This document shows, one piece after another, positions 1-5,459 of a stretch of 6,199 nucleotides of DNA. The stretch is from contig JACRQB010000231.1 of NCBI GenBank assembly GCA_016222925.1, positions 1 through 6,199 on the forward strand, in the 5' to 3' direction. Below the pieces are notes generated by a model. That model was not told where the DNA came from and ran no database searches. It worked only from the letters and a program-made list of their open reading frames with translations. The DNA is from Nitrospirota bacterium. GTDB lineage: Bacteria > Nitrospirota > Nitrospiria > Nitrospirales > Nitrospiraceae. Made by a program: the position numbers and the translations under genes. Each line of letters begins with the position of its first letter. Within the stretch, counting starts at the first letter, position 1.

Positions 1-1119
1 ATTGACTTCTTGGAAAGATCCCTTCGAGACCTCTTGCCGCACCGTTTGGTTGCCGGCTTCGATTCCGAGCGCCAGCCAGTTGATGCCGGATCGCCTAAAC
101 AAGTCGATATACTCATGGCGCACCGTATCGACCCTGGCATAGGCCCACATCCGCAAAGCCAACTTTCGTTCGATAATGTCCTGCAGCAGAGGCTCGTAAT
201 ACTTCCGATTCAAGAAAAACATTTCGTCGCTGATGCGGATGGTTTCCACCCCCATCTCCGCCAGCTTCTCCAGCTCTCCGGCAATGAGCTTCGCGCTCCA
301 GAAACGCATGCCACGGGACTGCGCCGCATCAACTGAGCTGCCATTATCGACACGATTGATGATGTTGATCATGCAGAAATCACAGGCAAACGTGCATCCC
401 AAGGATGTGTAGATCGCGGCAAAGGGCGTACGCTTCTCATGATCGAACTCAGCATGCCAAAAGTGCGCCCGATACAAATCCAGCGGACGCGTCCGATATG
501 GCAAGAGATCCCACGCGTAGCCAGGCATATCGATGTCCATTCGATCTTGCGGGACGACTGCTTGCGGCTCATTCAAGATCGACCGACGCGTTTCCCTGGG
601 ATCGCCTGTCTTATATCCAATCCCTTTCACGGCCTCCAGCCCAGAACGGAGGTCCGTGCGCAGAAGATTGTGCAATGCATACACTCCCTCATTCAGAAGC
701 ACGAAATCGACGAACGGAAGCTGCAGGACATCCGTCGGTAACGCGCTGGTATGAGATCCCACGAAACAGACAGGGAGATTCGGGTGCTGTTGCTTGAGTT
801 CGCTGGCAAGCGCGCTGGCCCCGATCATGCCAGTGGTCCCGGAATTGGGATTTTGTCCATACACCACGAACACGATCAGGCGAGGGTTCGCACTCTGAAT
901 CCGACTCACGGCTTCGGACAGCGATAACTTCTCGGCGTCACAATCCAGAATCGCGACGCCGAAGCCCTTCGCTCGACATGACTGAGCAAGTAATAGTGCC
1001 CATGTCGGAGGTTCAATTGCCGAATAGGTCTTCGCCAATCCTTGATAAGCTTGTAACGACGAATCGGCATTGACGAAGAGCACATCCAGCTGTTTAGACG
1101 TCATGCGAGACCTGGCCAT
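1..1119 (-). CDS. B12-binding radical SAM enzyme, 3' end cut off by the window edge
   Basis: The minus strand is open from ATG at 1119 to the window edge, giving 373 residues with no stop. Residues 10-150 resemble a Rossmann-like cobalamin-binding domain (LDVLFVNAD at 11-19, VVYGQNP at 85-91, FVGSHTSALP at 119-128). Residues 235 onward are a radical SAM barrel start with GCTFACDFC at 241-249, placing the CxxxCxxC cysteines at C242, C246 and C249 to ligate a 4Fe-4S cluster and S-adenosylmethionine. LGIEAG at 351-356 is a further typical radical SAM strand. Such enzymes (class B, BchE-like) do methylations or other radical reactions, and related ones sit in exopolysaccharide clusters; the substrate cannot be read from sequence. 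GAGGAG (1139-1134) lies 14 nt before ATG 1119, which is rather far; ATG 1104 is an alternative start. It follows the glycosyltransferase by 125 nt on the same strand. Confidence 0.9.
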   Translation of the reverse strand, partial: MARSRMTSKQLDVLFVNADSSLQAYQGLAKTYSAIEPPTWALLLAQSCRAKGFGVAILDCDAEKLSLSEAVSRIQSANPRLIVFVVYGQNPNSGTTGMIGASALASELKQQHPNLPVCFVGSHTSALPTDVLQLPFVDFVLLNEGVYALHNLLRTDLRSGLEAVKGIGYKTGDPRETRRSILNEPQAVVPQDRMDIDMPGYAWDLLPYRTRPLDLYRAHFWHAEFDHEKRTPFAAIYTSLGCTFACDFCMINIINRVDNGSSVDAAQSRGMRFWSAKLIAGELEKLAEMGVETIRISDEMFFLNRKYYEPLLQDIIERKLALRMWAYARVDTVRHEYIDLFRRSGINWLALGIEAGNQTVRQEVSKGSFQEVN

Positions 1120-1244
1120 TGCTACCGTTGTCACTCCTCACCGTGCGTCAGAACGTCCCTCGCCAAGAGGCTTTGCATCATGCCAGGCAGATCCCACAAC
1201 TGCAACCATGAAAGGACTCACTAGCGAGGGATGGCACAGCCCAC
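1120..1244 (-). other. Intergenic gap between glycosyltransferase and radical SAM gene
   Basis: This 125-nt gap holds no gene I can support. It contains the GAGGAG ribosome-binding candidate of the radical SAM gene at 1139-1134. An exact 8-bp inverted repeat (TCCCTCGC at 1156-1163, GCGAGGGA at 1224-1231, plus strand) has about 60 nt between its arms. No T-tract follows on the minus strand, so I do not call it a terminator. Readthrough from the preceding gene is plausible. Confidence 0.4.
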
Positions 1245-2192
1245 TCAGCAAAATATTCGCTCCTTGAGCTTCAATGCCAACGTATACGGATCGACCCGAA
1301 CGAAACGGGAACGGAGCAATCGATGTCGCCATATACGTCGCCTCAGCGAGTGAAGCTCATGCGGTCGCACCTGCCCAATCACATGCGACGTGCCATTCCG
1401 GAAACGATGCGTCGTTCGCCCACTGAGGATGCTCTTACCGTACTCTTTCGCAGCCTTGCGGTATGCAACTTCCGCCGGCTTCTCCACCGCACTCAATCGT
1501 TGACTCCGTTGATCATGATGCGTCCTGCCGAAGTTTGCGACTACGGGGATAAAGTACGGGCTATACCCTTCCGTAACAAACCGGTACATGAAACCGAGAT
1601 GCGGGCAGGTTCGGAACCAACCACTCGACCGCGTATCGGGGAACCACGCCCGAATCACCTCGCTCCTCACGCAATAGTTTCCTTCAGGTAAGGGGAAGCC
1701 ACCTACAAGCCAAAAGGCGAGAAAGTCCTGTTTCTGCGGAGGCGGGTCTGCGAAGAAATCTTGAAACGAAACATTCAACAATTCCCCCTCCTCGGACATC
1801 GTCTGAGCAAACCCCCACACCAACGAGACCTCGTCATCCTTTTCAAGAACCTCAACGCATTTTCGGAACCAGTTCGGATCGAGAAAACCATCCGAGACGC
1901 AGCACTGAATGATGTATTGGCCTCTCGCCATAGCCAAGGCTTTTTGATAGGCCTCCACGACGTGCTCATCCCGCTCAGAGATCCACCGGACATGGGGAAA
2001 TTCTTTGAGAATCTCTACTGTCCCATCTGATGATCCTCCATCAACAACAATGTGCTCAATGCTTCGGAAAGTCTGCGCCGCCACACTTTCGATCGTCTGC
2101 CGGAGAAAACGTCCATGATTGAGGGACGGTGTCACAATCGAGAGTACTGGCTGCGCGACATCGATAAGATCCTCACTAATCTTGGTCTGCAT
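1245..2192 (-). CDS. Family 2 glycosyltransferase (GT-A fold)
   Basis: The 315-residue product starts its catalytic domain with LSIVTPSLNHGRFLRQTIES at 17-36, followed by SIEHIVVDGGSSDGT at 44-58 and ISERDEHVVEAYQKAL at 71-86. This is the standard GT2 layout, in which the early Asp residues bind the nucleotide of an activated sugar. The enzyme would add a sugar to a lipid-linked or growing glycan on the cytoplasmic side of the membrane. The usual metal-binding DxD/SDD site is read here as CVSDGF at 98-103, so only one Asp of the pair is present. The C-terminus is strongly basic (RRRIWRHRLLRSRF around 284-297), which may help membrane contact; there is no clear membrane segment. ATG 2192 is the first usual start after an in-frame TAG and has no evident Shine-Dalgarno sequence. 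Donor and acceptor are unknown. Confidence 0.93.
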   Translation of the reverse strand: MQTKISEDLIDVAQPVLSIVTPSLNHGRFLRQTIESVAAQTFRSIEHIVVDGGSSDGTVEILKEFPHVRWISERDEHVVEAYQKALAMARGQYIIQCCVSDGFLDPNWFRKCVEVLEKDDEVSLVWGFAQTMSEEGELLNVSFQDFFADPPPQKQDFLAFWLVGGFPLPEGNYCVRSEVIRAWFPDTRSSGWFRTCPHLGFMYRFVTEGYSPYFIPVVANFGRTHHDQRSQRLSAVEKPAEVAYRKAAKEYGKSILSGRTTHRFRNGTSHVIGQVRPHELHSLRRRIWRHRLLRSRFVRVDPYTLALKLKERIFC

Positions 2193-2290
2193 GATCAGAC
2201 GGACAAACAGGGCATGGATAACTCTCGGTTCGTAGAGAATCTAACGTCACGAGCGGGAAGCATTTATCTTTGAGAGCCGACGCTCCAAAC
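2193..2290 (-). other. Intergenic gap between flippase and glycosyltransferase
   Basis: This 98-nt gap has no gene. I see no convincing promoter, ribosome-binding site or terminator: only a short 5-bp CTCTC/GAGAG pairing and no T-run. The two flanking genes are probably on one transcript. Confidence 0.4.
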
Positions 2291-3775
2291 TTAGGGACAA
2301 GCCCCGGTTTCCTCACAGATTCCACCTACGGCTGGTCGACCCTGACGGAGCCACTTTTTTGCCATGACGTACTGTAGAAGCACCATGGCGAACCCAGAGA
2401 TGACCAGCGCGATCACGGCCTTGCTTTCAGATAACTCCCCAAATCCGGCACCCATCGCACGTCCCAGGAGACACAATGGAACGGCTAATGCTGCCGCATA
2501 CAGGATTCGCCGAATCGGCCATACAACCGGCAACGCGCGACGACTGATGGGAATAACCGCAATAAAGGCAGCCCCTGCAGCCGCTAGAAGCGCCAACGCC
2601 GTCCCCAACAGGGGCTCAGAGGGAGCGAGAAGGTATACGAGCGTCGGCGCGACGAACGCACCGATCATGACAGGTACGATGTTGACGGTCATGTCGACTT
2701 TTGCCAAACCAAGCTGGTGAAGGGTCGAGGAGATAGCCCGAAACGTTTCCGTCAATGCGGGCCAGATAAGAATCGACGCAATCACTTGAAACTGCTCTCC
2801 CAGGAGGAGCTTCACCAGAAATGTTGCGTTCCCGATCAGGAATGCACCAAACAGAATGACGGCAGGGATATAGGCTGCTGCATAGTCATTCCATGCCCTT
2901 GCGATGCCCTCAATATTTTGCCCTTTCAGTGCTCGAAACATGGTCGGGCTGTAAAACTCGTTGAAGAGACTCTCGAAGGTCTGCATGGGCACTGAGCAGA
3001 TCATATATCCGGCCGCAAACAACCCAACAGTCGTAACATCGGTGACCCAGCTGAGTACAAACCGATAACTTTGTGTCTGGATCCAGAAGAACAGGAACGC
3101 GATCGCCTGAGGTCCCACAAACATGGACATCGTCTTCCAATCGAATGGGAGCACACGTGGCACCTCGGAACGCACAGGAACTGTCATTCTGGCATACCGA
3201 TCTAACAGCACATAGGAAAGGGATGAGAGAAGAAATCCGAAAAATATTCCGAGCAACCATAGCTCAGGACTTGCTTCCTGTTTCGACCACCATATTGCTA
3301 AGAGAAGCCCTCCCCACGCCGCGATGTTCATGAACAGGATATAGAGAAATCGATGGCCGATGAGATTCAGCCCTGAACTCCCCATCGTATGAAGCGCAAA
3401 ACCTACCGTATAGAGTACGACTAATCCTGCAACCCAGACTGGAGCCATTCCTGAAACTACCATAAACTGAGTCTGAATCGCCCACACGACCGAACCACAT
3501 GCCAGAGCAACAGCAAGGATAATAAGCAGATAGGAGCCCAGCCTTTGGCTTAATATTCCAGCATCCATCCACTCCAGACATCCACGACCGATATAGGCCG
3601 TCATGGGCATTAACAAGGCAGACGTCCCGAGGATGGCAAGGCTCATCAGCTGGTTCATGCTTCCGACTTCACCGGGCGACAACACCGTCGTCGCGGTCTT
3701 GATGGTGACAAGCCCCGCGAGGACTTGGAGAGCTCGTCCAAGACCAAGAATGATGATGTCACGAAATGGTGTCAT
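2291..3775 (-). CDS. Polysaccharide flippase, Wzx/MOP-type polytopic membrane protein
   Basis: The 494-residue product is hydrophobic along nearly its whole length, with roughly 12-14 predicted membrane helices by eye (for example near 8-28, 78-100, 111-133, 172-192, 216-235, 365-388 and 455-472). The N-terminus (LGLGRALQVLAGLVTIKTAT at 11-30, then VLSPGEVGSMNQLMS at 31-45) matches the start typical of Wzx-like flippases of the MOP exporter superfamily, and the length fits that family. Such proteins move undecaprenyl-linked sugar units from the cytoplasmic to the periplasmic face of the inner membrane. The glycosyltransferase downstream and the RfaH-like factor upstream support this role. AGGA at 3788-3785 sits 9 nt before ATG 3775 and overlaps the stop codon of the NUDIX gene, so translation of the two is probably coupled. 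Sequence alone cannot tell an O-antigen unit from an exopolysaccharide or other lipid-linked substrate. Confidence 0.9.
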   Translation of the reverse strand: MTPFRDIIILGLGRALQVLAGLVTIKTATTVLSPGEVGSMNQLMSLAILGTSALLMPMTAYIGRGCLEWMDAGILSQRLGSYLLIILAVALACGSVVWAIQTQFMVVSGMAPVWVAGLVVLYTVGFALHTMGSSGLNLIGHRFLYILFMNIAAWGGLLLAIWWSKQEASPELWLLGIFFGFLLSSLSYVLLDRYARMTVPVRSEVPRVLPFDWKTMSMFVGPQAIAFLFFWIQTQSYRFVLSWVTDVTTVGLFAAGYMICSVPMQTFESLFNEFYSPTMFRALKGQNIEGIARAWNDYAAAYIPAVILFGAFLIGNATFLVKLLLGEQFQVIASILIWPALTETFRAISSTLHQLGLAKVDMTVNIVPVMIGAFVAPTLVYLLAPSEPLLGTALALLAAAGAAFIAVIPISRRALPVVWPIRRILYAAALAVPLCLLGRAMGAGFGELSESKAVIALVISGFAMVLLQYVMAKKWLRQGRPAVGGICEETGACP

Positions 3776-3784
3776 GACGAGTCA

Positions 3785-3788
3785 TCCT
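3785..3788 (-). promoter_or_regulatory. Ribosome-binding site of the flippase, overlapping the NUDIX stop codon
   Basis: On the minus strand AGGA lies 9 nt before ATG 3775. Its first two bases are the last two bases of the TAG stop codon (3789-3787) of the NUDIX gene. A ribosome ending on the first gene would stand on the binding site of the second, which is a classic arrangement for translational coupling. Confidence 0.6.
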
Positions 3789-4263
3789 ATCGCAGGACTC
3801 CGCATCGCCCTTCGAATGCGTCGGCAAGGGGTTGCCGCGCCGGAGGCACAATCTGTTCCGGCAATTGAGATGGGGAAAAAAACCGCACCTCTTCACTCTC
3901 GTGACTACAGATGATGCGTCCGGACAGCACCCGCGCTCCGACGACGACATCGACCAGTTGAACCACATCGCCATTGTCCGGATAGGTCACGATACGACCA
4001 TCAGGGTCTGAATACACGCCGATCAGATGCGTGACCTCCACGGTGAGGCCAGTCTCTTCCAGCACCTCTCGTGCGGCTGCATCAATCAGAGACTCACCCG
4101 GCTCGACCTTTCCTCCAGGCAATCCCCACCATCCACAATCACGACGCTTTTCCAACAGTATGGATTCTTCTGGCCCCCGAACGACCACTCCGACTCCCAC
4201 GCGCACCCGCATCCCCTCCACAACGGTGTTCCCGTACATTGAGCACATCTCGGACTGGTTCAT
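3787..4263 (-). CDS. NUDIX hydrolase
   Basis: The 158-residue product carries a complete NUDIX box: a Gly-Gly start, then KVEPGESLIDAAAREVLEET, then GL, near residues 50-73. This fits the pattern G-x5-E-x7-REU-x-EE-x-GU, including the REVLEE metal-binding glutamates. NUDIX enzymes cleave a nucleoside diphosphate linked to another group, such as NDP-sugars, ADP-ribose or damaged NTPs. The later sequence (GVYSDPDGRIVTYPDNGDVV) resembles the general ADP-ribose pyrophosphatase/MutT-like group; the substrate is not evident. The fold proper begins near VRVGVGVVVRG, so the first 17 residues are not needed for it, and in-frame ATGs at residues 6, 9 and 18 are alternative starts. ATG 4263 has only a weak upstream GGGA. 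It lies 11 nt before the flippase and may be housekeeping or tied to nucleotide-sugar supply. Confidence 0.92.
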   Translation of the reverse strand: MNQSEMCSMYGNTVVEGMRVRVGVGVVVRGPEESILLEKRRDCGWWGLPGGKVEPGESLIDAAAREVLEETGLTVEVTHLIGVYSDPDGRIVTYPDNGDVVQLVDVVVGARVLSGRIICSHESEEVRFFSPSQLPEQIVPPARQPLADAFEGRCGVLR

Positions 4264-4385
4264 GCAGACGGTCCCAACACCATGTTCTTTAGAATTTGAC
4301 CGAGCCGGTCTGGCCCTTCATAGCGGCCGACGGTATGGATTACTTCATTCCAGGAAGGAGAGTGTCCGGCGCGACCACAGGCTTC
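4264..4385 (-). other. Intergenic gap between antiterminator and NUDIX genes
   Basis: This 122-nt gap has no gene. A short perfect hairpin (GACCG/CGGTC with a 3-nt loop, 4298-4310) is present but no T-run follows on the minus strand, so it does not look like an intrinsic terminator. It could be a pause hairpin for the NusG-like factor, but I found no recognisable ops or JUMPstart sequence. Confidence 0.35.
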
Positions 4386-4889
4386 TCATGCCGGCACCAC
4401 ATCGTTCACATCGATTTCGACCACCGCCGCTTGTTGAATCAGGTGCACTCCGATCACTAAGCGATGTCGTTTCTCTTTCCGCATCAGAATTCCGAGAACC
4501 CCCTGCAGGGGGCCACGAACAACTTCCACCTTCATGCCTTCATGGAGATAGGGGTGTGGATCATAGGGAAGCACACTCGTCATGAGACGACGGAGTGCAT
4601 TTATTTCCTGCTCCGGGATCGGTTCGGGACGACTTCCGCTGCCGACGATTTCGACAACACCTGTCGTCTGTTGCACCGGTATCTTCTCCTGCTGAGAAAA
4701 CCGTACAAAACAATAGCCTGAAAATAAGGGGACCTCGATTTCTTTTTTCCTGTCCTTCCACTGGCTCAGCCGTTTGACCGTCGGCAGCAACGGCTCGATT
4801 CCTTGCTTGTCCAGCTGATCTCGCACCAGTTTTTCGTGACGAGACTTAGTACGTAGGGCGTACCAATGGAGATTGTCTGTCTGGTCCAT
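4386..4889 (-). CDS. NusG-like transcription antiterminator, RfaH/UpxY type
   Basis: The 167-residue product has the NusG N-terminal domain from about residue 8 (HWYALRTKSRHEK at 8-20, PLFSGYCFVRF at 54-64) and a KOW domain near 117-166 (EGMKVEVVRGPLQGVLG at 117-133). The length and the GYCFVR motif fit the specialised NusG paralogs (RfaH, UpxY, LoaP) that ride on RNA polymerase and let it read through long surface-polysaccharide or secondary-metabolite operons. Its place just ahead of flippase and glycosyltransferase genes supports that role. ATG 4889 lies inside a 9-nt repeat array, and the first codons (MDQTD) are encoded by repeat units. There is no Shine-Dalgarno sequence in front. The conserved WYAL motif begins only 9 residues in, so this start is needed for a full domain. 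The target pause site is unknown. Confidence 0.92.
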   Translation of the reverse strand: MDQTDNLHWYALRTKSRHEKLVRDQLDKQGIEPLLPTVKRLSQWKDRKKEIEVPLFSGYCFVRFSQQEKIPVQQTTGVVEIVGSGSRPEPIPEQEINALRRLMTSVLPYDPHPYLHEGMKVEVVRGPLQGVLGILMRKEKRHRLVIGVHLIQQAAVVEIDVNDVVPA

Positions 4890-4941
4890 CTGGTCTGTCT
4901 CGTCTGTCTGGTCTAGGAGGTCTGTCTGGTCTGTCTCGTCT
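4875..4941. repeat. Tandem array of 9-nt units at the end of the four-helix-bundle gene
   Basis: On the plus strand seven 9-nt units follow in exact phase from 4875: GTCTGTCTG (4875), GTCCATCTG (4884), GTCTGTCTC (4893), GTCTGTCTG (4902), GTCTAGGAG (4911), GTCTGTCTG (4920) and GTCTGTCTC (4929). The eighth decays after GTCT at 4938. On the minus strand the unit reads Arg-Gln-Thr in the frame of the four-helix-bundle gene and Gln-Thr-Asp in the frame of the antiterminator. The unit at 4911 holds the TAG stop of the former, and the unit at 4884 holds the ATG of the latter. Confidence 0.9.
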
Positions 4942-5302
4942 TGGTTCGGAGGTACTTGATGAGTCCGGAGATGATCTTACCGGTCTTCTCCGCTTGCGCA
5001 TACATCTCATCGAAGCTTTCTTGGGAAATATATTTTTGGTCAATCGCGACATAAAGATGACTCTGGACTTCCGCTGCGGAAGACATAGCGATGAATAGGA
5101 ATTGTACAAATTCCTTGTCGGAATGTCGGACTAATCCTTCGGCAATATTCGACATCACTGATACAGATGCCGCTTGTATCTGTCCGCACAGCCTGACATC
5201 ACGTTGCCAGATTGGATTTCGACCTATCGCTTCATAGATCAGCCGCGTGAGTTTCCGAGCTTCTTTCCAGCAATCGAGATCTTCGAAATGGGTCAATTTC
5301 AT
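4913..5302 (-). CDS. Four-helix-bundle protein, 23S rRNA intervening-sequence/Avd-like family
   Basis: The 129-residue product begins with the family signature FEDLDCWKEARKLTRLIYEA (6-25) and continues with SVMSNIAEGLVRHSDKEF (48-65) and FLFIAMSSAAEVQSHLYVAI (68-87). These are hallmarks of the small four-helix-bundle family first seen in 23S rRNA intervening sequences and related to the Avd accessory protein of diversity-generating retroelements. Avd-type proteins form ring-like pentamers and bind nucleic acid; the cellular role of most stand-alone members is unknown. The bundle ends near residue 118, and the tail TKTRQTRQTS is encoded by the 9-nt repeat array, ending at TAG 4915-4913. ATG 5302 lies 7 nt after another array of the same unit and lacks a clear Shine-Dalgarno site. 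It sits 23 nt before the antiterminator start, so the two are likely cotranscribed. No reverse transcriptase or rRNA gene is visible nearby. Confidence 0.92.
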   Translation of the reverse strand: MKLTHFEDLDCWKEARKLTRLIYEAIGRNPIWQRDVRLCGQIQAASVSVMSNIAEGLVRHSDKEFVQFLFIAMSSAAEVQSHLYVAIDQKYISQESFDEMYAQAEKTGKIISGLIKYLRTKTRQTRQTS

Positions 5303-5309
5303 GGCATTC

Positions 5310-5396
5310 GTCTGTCTCGTCTGTTTGGTCTATCTGGTCTATCTCGGCCGCCCCTATTACCAAATAGACAAGATAGACATCTTCAACCAGACAGAC
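5310..5396. repeat. Palindromic array of 9-nt units (four forward, spacer, four inverted)
   Basis: The plus strand has GTCTGTCTC (5310), GTCTGTTTG (5319), GTCTATCTG (5328) and GTCTATCTC (5337). A 15-nt spacer (5346-5360) follows, then four inverted units: CAAATAGAC (5361), AAGATAGAC (5370), ATCTTCAAC (5379) and CAGACAGAC (5388). Folding about the spacer pairs unit 1 with inverted 4 (8 of 9), unit 3 with inverted 2 (8 of 9) and unit 4 with inverted 1 (7 of 9). Unit 2 against inverted 3 pairs poorly. The A variant in units 3 and 4 is matched by T in their partners. In the minus-strand transcript this forms a long interrupted hairpin ending 7 nt before the start of the four-helix-bundle gene. 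Confidence 0.85.
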
Positions 5397-5437
5397 CCTT
5401 TTAGATACAGCTTCGCCCTCTCACTTACAGTGCATAG

Positions 5438-5458
5438 AAAAACGGTCGCCCAGCGGCG
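5438..5458 (-). terminator. Possible weak intrinsic terminator after the regulator gene
   Basis: Just past the TAA of the regulator (5462-5460) the minus strand reads CGCC-GCTG-GGCG (5458-5447), then ACCG, then five T (5442-5438). The stem is only 4 bp and four bases separate it from the T-run, so any termination would be partial. If it works, it would split the regulator from the genes below or serve as an attenuator. Confidence 0.25.
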
Positions 5459-5459
5459 C

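Larger units (their letters stand above)
4875..5396 (-). mobile_element. Candidate intervening-sequence-like cassette around the four-helix-bundle gene
   Basis: The four-helix-bundle gene is bracketed by arrays of one 9-nt unit. The outer units at the left (GTCTGTCTG at 4875) and at the right (CAGACAGAC at 5388-5396) are inverted copies of each other, so the whole block has terminal inverted repeats. Intervening sequences in 23S rRNA genes that encode this protein family also end in complementary sequences forming a stem. No transposase, integrase, reverse transcriptase or target-site duplication is visible. Calling it mobile is inference; it may be only local repeat expansion. Confidence 0.3.

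Noticed and set aside
405..797. Plus-strand open frames across the radical SAM region
   Set aside because: They lie antisense to a continuous 373-residue frame with an intact CxxxCxxC motif and show no recognisable domain.
1156..1231. 8-bp inverted repeat TCCCTCGC/GCGAGGGA as a terminator
   Set aside because: The arms are about 60 nt apart and no T-tract follows on the transcribed strand; chance is likely.
1138..1332. Small minus-strand open frame overlapping the end of the glycosyltransferase
   Set aside because: It is out of frame with the glycosyltransferase, has no recognisable domain and no convincing ribosome-binding site.
4298..4310. GACCG/CGGTC hairpin as an intrinsic terminator after the antiterminator gene
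   Set aside because: The stem is 5 bp and is followed by AAATTC, not a T-run.
4875..4941. CRISPR-like or protein-binding direct repeats
   Set aside because: The units are 9 nt, contiguous and without spacers, and no cas genes are visible, so this is not a CRISPR array.
4846..5109. Minus-strand open frame rich in Arg, Asp and Pro (RPDRPPRPDRRDRPD)
   Set aside because: It is the third reading frame of the repeat array and overlaps both the four-helix-bundle and antiterminator genes, which have clear family motifs.
4913..5302. Avd of a diversity-generating retroelement
   Set aside because: No reverse transcriptase, template repeat or variable repeat is visible in the window; only the protein fold family is shared.
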